DNA of 44,089 nt, from the NCBI RefSeq assembly GCF_000817735.3, contig NZ_JTJC03000001.1, positions 1,082,128-1,126,216 of the forward strand, written 5' to 3'. This document shows positions 1 through 6,572 of the stretch, one piece after another. The DNA is from Scytonema millei VB511283. GTDB taxonomy: Bacteria; Cyanobacteriota; Cyanobacteriia; Cyanobacteriales; Chroococcidiopsidaceae. The position numbers and the translations under genes are program-made. Every line of letters starts with the position of its first letter. The stretch's first letter is position 1. A model generated the notes under the pieces. That model did not search any database and was not told the DNA's origin. It was given only the letters and a program-made list of their open reading frames with translations.

Positions 1-60
1 ACCTCCGAGACTTTTATCTACCTTGCCATGATCCGTATCATGGTTAGGCGGCTGGCATAA
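1..60 (+). CDS. IS5-family transposase, C-terminal 19 residues only (partial)
   Basis: Frame 1 is open from base 1 to a TAA at 58-60 and encodes TSETFIYLAMIRIMVRRLA. This 'F.Y.AMIR.M.RRLA-stop' ending is characteristic of a large group of cyanobacterial IS5/IS4-type DDE transposases. The rest of the gene is off the left edge. The stop codon is 33 bp from the IS tip, a normal spacing for such elements. The same tail is encoded on the other strand at 44027-44089. Confidence 0.75.
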   Translation, partial: TSETFIYLAMIRIMVRRLA

Positions 61-93
61 AATCTCACCCTTCAAAACTTTTCAAACATCCTC
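1..93 (+). mobile_element. IS5-type insertion sequence, one end (truncated by window edge)
   Basis: The first 93 bases are the exact reverse complement of the last bases of the window from 43994 on. The outer tip reads GAGGATGTTTGAAAAG when read inward to the element, which looks like a terminal inverted repeat of cyanobacterial IS5-family elements. The base triplet next to the tip on the host side is TTA (94-96), the kind of 3-bp TNA target expected for the IS1031 subgroup. The IS body lies to the left, outside the window. The family assignment rests on the transposase tail and the tip and is inference. Confidence 0.8.
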
Positions 94-96
94 TTA

Positions 97-365
97 GAGG
101 TGTTAAGTACCATAGATACAGATAAGTTACCAACTTCGTTAGGTCTGTTCTTAAGTGTAATCTATAAGATGCTGTTGTAGTACGGAAATCACCCAATGAT
201 TTTAGTTGAGGCAATTCTTCATGCGGTCGGGCTTTATAATTCTTCAAGAGTTAAATTTAAGCTTTATTATTTCTGCTTCTTCAGGAAGAAGGTAAAAATT
301 GATAAACCCCTTTGAAAAAGCTTAAAAAGGGGGTTATGGGATCTATTCTTAGTGCGACCGCGCTT
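97..365. other. non-coding stretch with one dispersed inverted repeat
   Basis: No convincing gene is seen between the IS tip and the small gene at 366. Bases 305-335 form an inverted repeat (AACCCCTTT ... AAAGGGGGTT) that matches a repeat class seen again at 25089-25120, where AACCCC is likewise followed by TTAAAAAGGGGGG. It lacks a clear T tract in either direction, so I call it a dispersed repeat and not a terminator. Confidence 0.5.
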
Positions 366-533
366 TTATTGTCCTCTCATTCTGGCTTTGTATTCTGCAT
401 AATAGTTGCTGAATTTCCAGAATTCGACAATTAGATGCCGCACGGAACGATAGCTTTTTTTAGCAAAATTGTAGGCTTGCTGTCTGTGGCTAACAGGTGC
501 GCGATCGGTATTTTGATAAGAAGTTTCTCTCAT
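366..533 (-). CDS. small hypothetical protein, 55 residues
   Basis: A 55-codon gene runs on the minus strand from ATG at 533-531 to TAA at 368-366. It begins MRETSYQNTDRAPVSHRQQ and ends AEYKARMRGQ; it is basic, rich in Tyr and Arg, and has no membrane segment. The start is supported by AGGAG with a 7-base spacer immediately upstream. It follows the 95-residue gene at 571-858 by 37 bp on the same strand, so the two probably form an operon. I do not recognise a family. The strong ribosome-binding site and the operon position are the reasons for believing it. Confidence 0.65.
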   Translation of the reverse strand: MRETSYQNTDRAPVSHRQQAYNFAKKSYRSVRHLIVEFWKFSNYYAEYKARMRGQ

Positions 534-570
534 GTTTTTCTCCTAAAAATAATCACAGTTTCTGACAAAA

Positions 571-858
571 TTAGCGGTAATATCTTTGCTCGATCCAAGA
601 ACGCATTTCTGCTTCAGAACCAAAACTTGTTGACTCATTTGTATTTGGATCGAATGCTTGCCACCATGTATTGCCTTGGCGATCGCGGCGTTGCTTTACT
701 TGTAGTTCGTTGCTTTGAAATAACCAAGCAAATAAATGTTGCAAAAATCTGGTAATCTTGGCATAGTCCCTTGGCTTTGCCACAATAAATTTAGTTTGAG
801 ATTTACGGTCAGTTGTTTCATTTCCAGGGGAAATTAAGTAATCGCAATTAGCTTTCAT
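571..858 (-). CDS. small hypothetical cyanobacterial protein, 95 residues
   Basis: The protein begins MKANCDYLISPGNET and ends with a C-terminal half containing QGNTWWQAFDPNTN and SEAEMRSWIEQRYY. The 'WWQ.FDP.T....F.SE.E...W.E..Y' pattern resembles small soluble proteins common in cyanobacteria, without known function. No signal peptide or membrane segment is visible. It is the promoter-proximal gene of a two-gene minus-strand unit with the 55-residue gene at 366-533, and it is divergent from the LysR gene at 1046 across a 187-bp gap that should hold both promoters. A plus-strand frame across the same bases (435-755) is a shadow. Confidence 0.65.
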   Translation of the reverse strand: MKANCDYLISPGNETTDRKSQTKFIVAKPRDYAKITRFLQHLFAWLFQSNELQVKQRRDRQGNTWWQAFDPNTNESTSFGSEAEMRSWIEQRYYR

Positions 859-1045
859 AGTTTAAGGTAATTGAAAGTAAAAATAAGTCTTTGCTTTGCG
901 GCACAAATCTAATCTAACAACTGTTAATTCTGATGACAAAGCAATCTATGCATAGTTGTATGAATAAAATCGATAGCTCGAAAATAAGGTAAGTTATGAA
1001 TGGGTGGCACTAAGCTAAATTCTCAAATCGTTTATTATTGGAGCC

Positions 1046-1966
1046 ATGCTTGAGCTTAACAATAGTCAGATCAAACTCTCCCAACTGCGAGCATTATTGG
1101 CAGTAGCCGAATATGGTAATTTTAGTGAAGCCGCTTTACGCTTGGACTTGTCTCAATCAGCAGTCAGCCACGCGATCGCATCATTAGAAGATGAATTAGG
1201 AATCTTATTATTCTCTCGCGGTCGGCAAGGCGCAATTCCCACCCCCGTAGGGGAACAGGTAATTGAATACGCTCGGCAAATCTTGCAGCTGTTGGAAGAG
1301 ATGGTTGCCGCAGCAAAGTCAGAAAAAAGCTTGCAGAGTGGCACTGTCAGAGTTGCTTGTATACGGAGTGCAGCCACCCATATCTTACCGTCTGCGATCG
1401 CCCAGTTTCGCCGCCGCAGCCCAGGAATTGCGATCGACATCTTAGAACATTTCGACCACTTAGATGTAGAGCAAGCTATACGCGAAGGTCAGGCTGACGT
1501 TGGTTTTACCCACCTTCCCACCAGTGCAGAATTTGAGGCTTGGGAAATTTTGCGGGATGAATATGTCGCTCTACTACCACCGTCTGCTCATCTTAAGCAA
1601 AATCAGTGTACGTGGGAAGAACTATTTGCTTATCCATTAATTGTTCCTAGTACCAATAATGCGTGTTTTACCACGCTCCGCAACCACCTACTGAGCGCAG
1701 GTATTCGGATCGATAATCAGGTTGCTTACCAAGTTAACGAAGACTCTACATCTGTCAGTATGGTATTACAAGGTCTAGGCGCAACAATTATGCCACGGCT
1801 AGCAGCAGAACCAATCCCGTCAGCCTTACGGGTGTGTAGCTTACCAGTCCCCTTAGAAAGAGTCATTGGGGTCGCTGTATTAGCAAATACGCTGCTAACT
1901 CCAGCCGTGTTTTCCTTTTTAGACGTGCTACGCGGTGTCGCATCTCCTCCGGTGAAATGTGCGTAA
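1046..1966 (+). CDS. LysR-family transcriptional regulator
   Basis: A 306-residue protein with a winged helix-turn-helix at about residues 10-70 (LSQLRALLAVAEYGNFSEAA, then SQSAVSHAIASLEDELG and LLFSRGRQG), the standard LysR N-terminus. The remaining residues form the two-lobed periplasmic-binding-like effector domain, beginning near GTVRVACIRSAATHILP. The length is normal for the family. GGAG lies five bases before the ATG. It is divergent from the small-protein pair at 366-858; LysR proteins often control a divergent neighbour, so that pair is the first candidate target (inference). The effector cannot be read from sequence. Confidence 0.93.
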   Translation: MLELNNSQIKLSQLRALLAVAEYGNFSEAALRLDLSQSAVSHAIASLEDELGILLFSRGRQGAIPTPVGEQVIEYARQILQLLEEMVAAAKSEKSLQSGTVRVACIRSAATHILPSAIAQFRRRSPGIAIDILEHFDHLDVEQAIREGQADVGFTHLPTSAEFEAWEILRDEYVALLPPSAHLKQNQCTWEELFAYPLIVPSTNNACFTTLRNHLLSAGIRIDNQVAYQVNEDSTSVSMVLQGLGATIMPRLAAEPIPSALRVCSLPVPLERVIGVAVLANTLLTPAVFSFLDVLRGVASPPVKCA

Positions 1967-1968
1967 TT

Positions 1969-1998
1969 CAGTTATCAGTTATCAGTTATCAGTCAACC
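1969..1998. repeat. heptamer tandem repeat (TTATCAG)n
   Basis: Three to four tandem copies of TTATCAG directly follow the LysR stop codon. This is the short tandemly repeated heptamer class known from cyanobacteria. The same unit recurs at about 6177-6214, 8190-8225, 12330-12352 and 36165-36200. Confidence 0.9.
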
Positions 1999-2020
1999 AT
2001 TAACCGTCAACTACCAATGA

Positions 2021-3313
2021 CTAATGACCGATAATACTAAAAACTTGTTGCTCTAACTTATCGCACGACTGGCGTACGAGTCTCAGTCCTTCATCTAGAG
2101 AAATTTCGCCTGTGGAGGTTTGGAATTCTTGCAGAAGTTCCGCTTCTGTAGTTTCATATTCACCGAGATCGGAGCGCATCTTCGTCAAAAAAGTTATTCC
2201 TTCACCGTCTTGAGTCGCAAATTCAAATATGGAGTCGAGATAATCCTTAACCTCCCGATTTTTCACTCCTTCGGTTACGGCTGCATAAAGCAAGTCGTTA
2301 TCTAAATATTCAAATTCTGGTACGTCTAACCGATCGCCATTTAATTGAAAAGTCTTGACTCCTGCTTTCGGTCTGACGGTTAAATTCTCGCGTCTGACTC
2401 TCGCACCAGCATTACTCACTAAAGTTGCGATCGCCAATATGCGATCGGGATAGTTACTATCCGTACCGCGCAATTCGATCGTCCCAATCTTGTTAAGCCG
2501 GACGCGGTTCCATGCTGTTTTTAACAAGCTACCTCCCGCCTCAAAAAACAGGTGGCGTTCTACCCCAGCGCGATCCATTGCTGATAACCAAGCATGGTAG
2601 CGTGAAAACTGTAACTCGACTAATTCTTCCACATTGTGAACGTAAGGCTGAAGTCCTCCCACTGCTTGGAGATGGGTGTAAACTCCTTCCCAGCCGAAAA
2701 TATCTCGTCCTCGGTAATGTACGGTATGCGCTGACACATTCATTCCCCGTCCTTCGTAAAACGGACAAGCGCGGGAAAGTGCGATGAGTGCAGCGTCTAA
2801 AGCTGTAGCTAGATTGAAGAGATTCAGGATTTCCGCTTGGGCTGCTGGCGTAGCGTCGTAAGATATCCCTATACGCGGATCGATCGCCCCTGGCGAGACT
2901 TCTAAATGTATGTGCGTACCCGTACACCTACCTGCGTGTAAGAAGCGATCGTAACCCACGGTACGCAGTTGAACGTGATACCATAGCTTATTACGAATTA
3001 TCGGCATGACATGCAAGGGATAAGTAGACAAGGGATAGAGTCTCAAATCCAATTCTTGCCCCGCCTGAATTGCTATTTGCAGGTTACTTAAATACTCTTG
3101 AGCGAGTTGAGTTACCGAAGTGACAGGATTTGTATTAATTTCAACAATATGCTTAACCCATTCCGGTGCAAAACAATCTGGATTGCTGCCTTTTTCAGTT
3201 GCGATCGCCTGACAGCGCGATAAAAACTCATCGGCACGATGAGCAATTGCCCCAGTTTTATCGACGAGGAAAAACTCTTGTTCAAATCCGAGTCGCCGTA
3301 TTGCTTCTGTCAT
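2021..3313 (-). CDS. GCS2-family carboxylate-amine ligase (glutamate-cysteine ligase-like)
   Basis: A 430-residue soluble protein that opens with RRLGFEQEFFLVD, the GxExEF nucleotide/metal-binding signature of the GCS2 (YbdK-like) superfamily of ATP-dependent glutamate-cysteine ligases. Further family features are GTHIHLEVSPG in the middle and TIELRGTDSNYPDRI later, a strand carrying acidic metal ligands. The ligase would join an amino acid to a carboxylate through an acyl phosphate. It does not start like the usual cyanobacterial GshA (GFEVEMYTG), so it is more likely a paralogue with a different substrate. The gene stands alone; the downstream gap is a heptamer repeat. Family assignment is firm, substrate unknown. 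Confidence 0.8.
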   Translation of the reverse strand: MTEAIRRLGFEQEFFLVDKTGAIAHRADEFLSRCQAIATEKGSNPDCFAPEWVKHIVEINTNPVTSVTQLAQEYLSNLQIAIQAGQELDLRLYPLSTYPLHVMPIIRNKLWYHVQLRTVGYDRFLHAGRCTGTHIHLEVSPGAIDPRIGISYDATPAAQAEILNLFNLATALDAALIALSRACPFYEGRGMNVSAHTVHYRGRDIFGWEGVYTHLQAVGGLQPYVHNVEELVELQFSRYHAWLSAMDRAGVERHLFFEAGGSLLKTAWNRVRLNKIGTIELRGTDSNYPDRILAIATLVSNAGARVRRENLTVRPKAGVKTFQLNGDRLDVPEFEYLDNDLLYAAVTEGVKNREVKDYLDSIFEFATQDGEGITFLTKMRSDLGEYETTEAELLQEFQTSTGEISLDEGLRLVRQSCDKLEQQVFSIIGH

Positions 3314-3470
3314 GGCTAAAATCTCTGCAATTTAGTTTTCCACCTCTACTGCAATGATTTCACGATCGCTGATAATTTAAAGTATCTAAGAGATAGACTT
3401 TGGCTACCGAGCTAAAATATCTCTCTTACGGCGTAAATTTAACGCGCTCAATGATGTTAAGCCTAAGATA

Positions 3471-3683
3471 TTAAGCCCAATATTCCGGCTGGCAAAGATC
3501 GATCGCTAGTGCGATTAAATTGGCAAAATCAATCTTGACAACTAACAACCAAAAACGTGTTTGTTCTCGCTGTCTTTGGCTACCCCCAAAAAAGGCAATT
3601 CGCCAAACTGTAGCAGCTAGAGGTAGCCAGGGATAAGTTTTTCTCAGCAGTCGGAACCACAGAGGACAAAATTGGTTTGGCAT
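3471..3683 (-). CDS. possible small protein, 70 residues (weak)
   Basis: In the 470-bp gap 3314-3784 the best frame is on the minus strand from ATG 3683 (MPNQFCPLWFRLL) to a stop at 3471, ending LCQPEYWA. It is rich in Trp, Arg and Leu and contains a stretch LVVKIDFANLIALAIDL that could be one hydrophobic helix. There is no good ribosome-binding site and no recognised family. The gap also carries GATCGATCG-type palindromes. I see no other gene in it. Confidence 0.25.
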   Translation of the reverse strand: MPNQFCPLWFRLLRKTYPWLPLAATVWRIAFFGGSQRQREQTRFWLLVVKIDFANLIALAIDLCQPEYWA

Positions 3684-3784
3684 CGGTGTTATGAAGAAGG
3701 CAGAAGTACGGAGGCAGAGAGCAGAAGGGCATGGTATTATCACATCCAGATTCGCATAATATCGAACGTTCGTTATTCAAAAAG

Positions 3785-4465
3785 TCAGACAAAAGCGATC
3801 GCCTGTACGTTTAATTCCTGTCGCCACTGCGATACAGGTTTTTCCCAAGCCTCTTCCCATTTTTGAGCAATAAAGGGTTTTGCAGACATACCCATTTTCC
3901 AACCTTGAGCGATGGCTTGGAGTAGTTGGGGTAGTTCCTCTGGATGCATCAGCGTGGTACTAACTAAAGCATTAGCAATCAACATACCAGCCAAAGGCAA
4001 CCGAAATTGTGCCAAGTAAAATGCTTGCAAACCAATTTCAGCAATTTCTGACGTACCAAAACCTGTAACAACGTGCCAAATATCGTGAGTCTGCTGCCAA
4101 CGATATTCAATGTAGCTGGTATCGGCATCTATTTGTACTTCGGGATCGATGCGATCGAATCCTTGTTGTTTCAAACTAGAAGCGTAAGCGTAGCCAAGAG
4201 AATCTTGAGGATATCGCAACAGCGCGTCAAGATCGTGAGCTGGAGCAATGTAGCGTTCTTTTAACATTGCTGCTACTTCTGGATTTGCCTTCATTGCCTC
4301 TGCTGCTAACTCAAAAGCACGACTGTGTATCAAGCAGTGGCTTAATTCATCAACAGTATCTAAATTTTCTGGCTCGAAAAGTAGGAAGAAGAAGGCTTTC
4401 ATTGCCTTGAGAAATCGAAGGTGATGCGAAATGCTTTTCCAGGTTTGAGAACTGAGGGATTGCAT
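3785..4465 (-). CDS. Coq4-family protein
   Basis: With the start at 4465 (MQSLSSQTWKS; AAGGAGAT lies 7 bases upstream) the protein has 226 residues. An upstream-extended frame to 4549 would read through the operator region and is unlikely. The key motif is HDIWHVVTGFGTSEIAE, matching the Coq4 metal motif HDxxH-x11-E. Coq4 in other organisms acts in ubiquinone synthesis, recently assigned to C1 modification of the ring. Cyanobacteria make plastoquinone and not ubiquinone, so the role here is open. The gene is divergent from a TetR gene at 4573, with two operator palindromes between them, so TetR control is likely. Confidence 0.8.
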   Translation of the reverse strand: MQSLSSQTWKSISHHLRFLKAMKAFFFLLFEPENLDTVDELSHCLIHSRAFELAAEAMKANPEVAAMLKERYIAPAHDLDALLRYPQDSLGYAYASSLKQQGFDRIDPEVQIDADTSYIEYRWQQTHDIWHVVTGFGTSEIAEIGLQAFYLAQFRLPLAGMLIANALVSTTLMHPEELPQLLQAIAQGWKMGMSAKPFIAQKWEEAWEKPVSQWRQELNVQAIAFV

Positions 4466-4514
4466 AGTTGTATCTCCTTGTGGAGACGTTAGCTGTAACG
4501 CCTCTACGATAGAA

Positions 4515-4556
4515 TATGAATAATGTTCATATTTATAAAATACGAACATCGTTCAT
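4515..4556. promoter_or_regulatory. two operator palindromes for the TetR regulator
   Basis: Site 1 (4515-4531) is TATGAATAATGTTCATA, a perfect 6-bp inverted repeat around 5 bases. Site 2 (4542-4556) is ACGAACATCGTTCAT, with GAAC-ATC-GTTC at its core. The two 15-mers (4516-4530 and 4542-4556) agree at 11 of 15 positions and are centred 26 bp apart. They lie between the Coq4-like start (4465) and the TetR start (4573), which is where an autoregulating TetR would bind both promoters. A TATAAAAT element lies between them at 4533-4540. Confidence 0.7.
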
Positions 4557-4572
4557 GTTTTGTCAAGTATAG

Positions 4573-5211
4573 ATGGCAATAAATTCTCAAAAAAATGCTC
4601 GAATGCGGCGAAAACCCCAGCAGGCGCGGAGTCAAGAGCGAGTCGATCGCATATTGCATGTAGCAGAGCAGATGTTTATTGAATCAGGGTATCAGGATAC
4701 AACCACAAGAGCGATCGCTTCCCGTGCTGAAATTCCTGTAGGTTCGCTGTATCAGTTCTTTCCCGACAAAGCTGCAATTTTGAAAGCATTAGCAGCAAAA
4801 TACATAGAACAGGAACGACAGATATTTGCCGACTTGCATACTGAAGAGGCGATCGCATTACCATTATCTGTATATGTAGAAAGAGTTCTCGACACATACG
4901 ATCGCTTTTATAGTAACAATCCTGGTTATCGAATTGTCTTCGAGCAGTTATTGAAGGCAATGCCAGAAGTTCCACTTTCGATGTATGAAGAGATGGAAAT
5001 ACCCCTTACCGCTGAGTTGCAAAAATTTCTAGCGCGGAGAAAACCAAGTTTAGATCCGGCGCAGTGCGAGTTAATTGCCACTATTTCTGTAGAAGTTGTT
5101 GGGACTTTGCAGTGGCTATCTTTGCATCGAAATGAGGCATTCCGTAGTAAGGTTATAGGCGAGACCAAGAAATTGATCTTGAGCTATTTAAAGTTATATT
5201 TAGATGAATAA
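4573..5211 (+). CDS. TetR/AcrR-family transcriptional regulator
   Basis: A 212-residue protein. The N-terminus has the TetR helix-turn-helix: RILHVAEQMFIESGYQDTTT, then IASRAEIPVGSLYQFFPDKAAILKAL (about residues 26-72). The C-terminal all-helical domain is divergent and presumably binds a ligand. It starts 8 bases from a weak ribosome-binding site; an internal ATG at codon 11 (MRRKPQQARSQ) is an alternative start. The promoter region holds two matching palindromes shared with the divergent Coq4-like gene, consistent with autoregulation and control of that gene. It converges on the DUF1338 gene with 13 bp between the stops. Confidence 0.92.
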   Translation: MAINSQKNARMRRKPQQARSQERVDRILHVAEQMFIESGYQDTTTRAIASRAEIPVGSLYQFFPDKAAILKALAAKYIEQERQIFADLHTEEAIALPLSVYVERVLDTYDRFYSNNPGYRIVFEQLLKAMPEVPLSMYEEMEIPLTAELQKFLARRKPSLDPAQCELIATISVEVVGTLQWLSLHRNEAFRSKVIGETKKLILSYLKLYLDE

Positions 5212-5224
5212 AATAATAAATAGC

Positions 5225-6133
5225 TTAAGATTGTTTCCTCGTCATTTCAAATAAATGTTGAGCATTTTGTCCCAAAAAAGCATCAAATAACACTTTCTTT
5301 CCTGATGCTTCTACTGGGTAGCGTTCGGCAATTTCGTAATAAGCATAAGTCCAAGGAATTTGAATCAATTTCCCAGTCACATCATCTATGACTGTCACCA
5401 TCTCTTTCACTGCATGGGTTGCAGTCTGACGCAAACCAACTTCTAAGCTACCTTCAATTTGGGCTTTCATCGGCACTCCCAAAGTAGCTAAGCCGTTAGC
5501 TGTAGTCTCTATATCTGGATATTGTAGAGCGTGCTGGCGGTTGACGTAGCCAGTGAAATGATTGACTGCATATCCATGTAATAATACCCAAGCTCCATAT
5601 TGGGTAACTCGATTAACTGCTTCTACCACAGATTGTTTGGGAGGCGACCAAGGACGGGTGAATACGCCTTGGAGTCGATCTATAATCAGCTCTATGTCGA
5701 TTGGTTTCGTTGGATTAGTAGGCATTGCCAACCCTACAGAGGCATCGCTGACAGATTGGTAAATGAGAGATGCGATCGCCTCTGGTAATTCTTCTACAAT
5801 CAATTCACTGATGAATAGTTTGGGTAGATCGAACTGTTCCTGCTCTGGGTGTTGATAGTGGCGAGCATATAAATTCTGTGCGGGAAAAACATATTCTCCC
5901 GCTACCTTATATCCTAAAGTCTCGGCAACACTTGCTAAATACTCAATGCCTAAATTCTGCGTTCCTTCAGGTGTATCAATATTTAACCGCAGCGAACGAA
6001 AGGCAATATGGTCGTTAGCAACCGTACCACCTGCTTGTAAAATCATTTGTTCGTAAACTTGAGCGTAGCTGACTCTAGCACGGTATTGTTGCCAGAGTCG
6101 ATCCCAAAGATGAAGGGCAATTTCAGTTTGCAT
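5225..6133 (-). CDS. DUF1338 / 2-oxoadipate dioxygenase-decarboxylase (HglS-like) protein
   Basis: With the start at 6133 (MQTEIALHLWDRLW) the protein has 302 residues. An upstream extension to 6205 only translates heptamer repeats (SVISYQLSV) and is discarded. NDHIAFRSL near residue 45 carries the His-x3-Arg pair of the DUF1338 family, and HGYAVNHFTGYVN supplies a second His; these fit the vicinal-oxygen-chelate-like Fe(II) site of HglS. Known members convert 2-oxoadipate to D-2-hydroxyglutarate in lysine catabolism; whether this member shares that substrate is not shown. The gene stands alone and converges with TetR. Confidence 0.8.
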   Translation of the reverse strand: MQTEIALHLWDRLWQQYRARVSYAQVYEQMILQAGGTVANDHIAFRSLRLNIDTPEGTQNLGIEYLASVAETLGYKVAGEYVFPAQNLYARHYQHPEQEQFDLPKLFISELIVEELPEAIASLIYQSVSDASVGLAMPTNPTKPIDIELIIDRLQGVFTRPWSPPKQSVVEAVNRVTQYGAWVLLHGYAVNHFTGYVNRQHALQYPDIETTANGLATLGVPMKAQIEGSLEVGLRQTATHAVKEMVTVIDDVTGKLIQIPWTYAYYEIAERYPVEASGKKVLFDAFLGQNAQHLFEMTRKQS

Positions 6134-6141
6134 AGCGCGAT

Positions 6142-6214
6142 GTAAGTCGTAAGTCGTAAGTCGTAAGTTGAGATTCACTGATAACTGATAACTGATAACT
6201 GACAACTGATAACT
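6142..6214. repeat. two heptamer arrays: (GTAAGTC)n and (ATAACTG)n
   Basis: Bases 6142-6170 hold four copies of GTAAGTC (the last varied); bases 6177-6214 hold about five copies of ATAACTG with one variant. Both units are 7 bp. They occupy the 5' side of the DUF1338 gene and leave little room for an ordinary promoter close to its start. Confidence 0.9.
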
Positions 6215-6332
6215 GTCAACCGTTTCCTCACAAGTTCCTCAAATTCTATTTCTATATTAAATATCAAGTCATCTGAGTCATCTGTGAATGACGGTAGTGT
6301 GACTGGTAGATGCTACGCCTTTGCGCTGATAG

Positions 6333-6372
6333 AGTTCCGCACGTTCTATGGTGGTGAGTGCGGAACTTTTTT
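6333..6372 (+). terminator. strong intrinsic terminator with no gene upstream of it
   Basis: AGTTCCGCAC (6333-6342) pairs perfectly with GTGCGGAACT (6358-6367), a 10-bp GC-rich stem with a 15-base loop followed by a run of T. It is oriented for plus-strand transcription. The nearest plus-strand gene upstream is tetR, which ends at 5211 with a minus-strand gene in between. It may therefore end a small RNA of about 60-120 nt starting around 6250-6310; no clear -35 box was found. Confidence 0.75.
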
Positions 6373-6379
6373 ATAATTT

Positions 6380-6470
6380 GTCATTAGTCATTAGTCATTA
6401 GTCATTTGTTATGGTGATAGTAAGAGCCAAATTTTGGCTTTTGACTTTTGACTTTTGACTTTTAACTTTG
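6380..6470. repeat. heptamer arrays (GTCATTA)n and (GACTTTT)n
   Basis: TCATTAG units fill 6380-6407 and GACTTTT units fill 6437-6470. Both are 7-bp units. They lie between the orphan terminator and the oxidoreductase gene, 100 bp upstream of its start. Confidence 0.9.
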
Positions 6471-6572
6471 TACATATTTGTTCAACTAACTTCATTCGGT
6501 TGAAACAAACTCACAAGATTCTCAACTTTTCTACTTAGTGTAAAAGTAGACATATTCCGGGGAGAGTCTGAT

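Noticed and set aside
65-247. Minus-strand 60-codon frame reading into the left IS end
   Set aside because: Starts with TTG, no ribosome-binding site, ends within the IS, and shows no recognisable family; it could be a fragment of the gene hit by the IS but cannot be supported.
2512-2927. Frames of 91-128 codons inside the GCS2 ligase gene
   Set aside because: Shadows of a well-conserved gene in other frames.
5225-6205. Longer DUF1338 protein starting at 6205
   Set aside because: The extra 24 residues are translated heptamer repeats (SVISYQLSV) and precede a normal family start at 6133.
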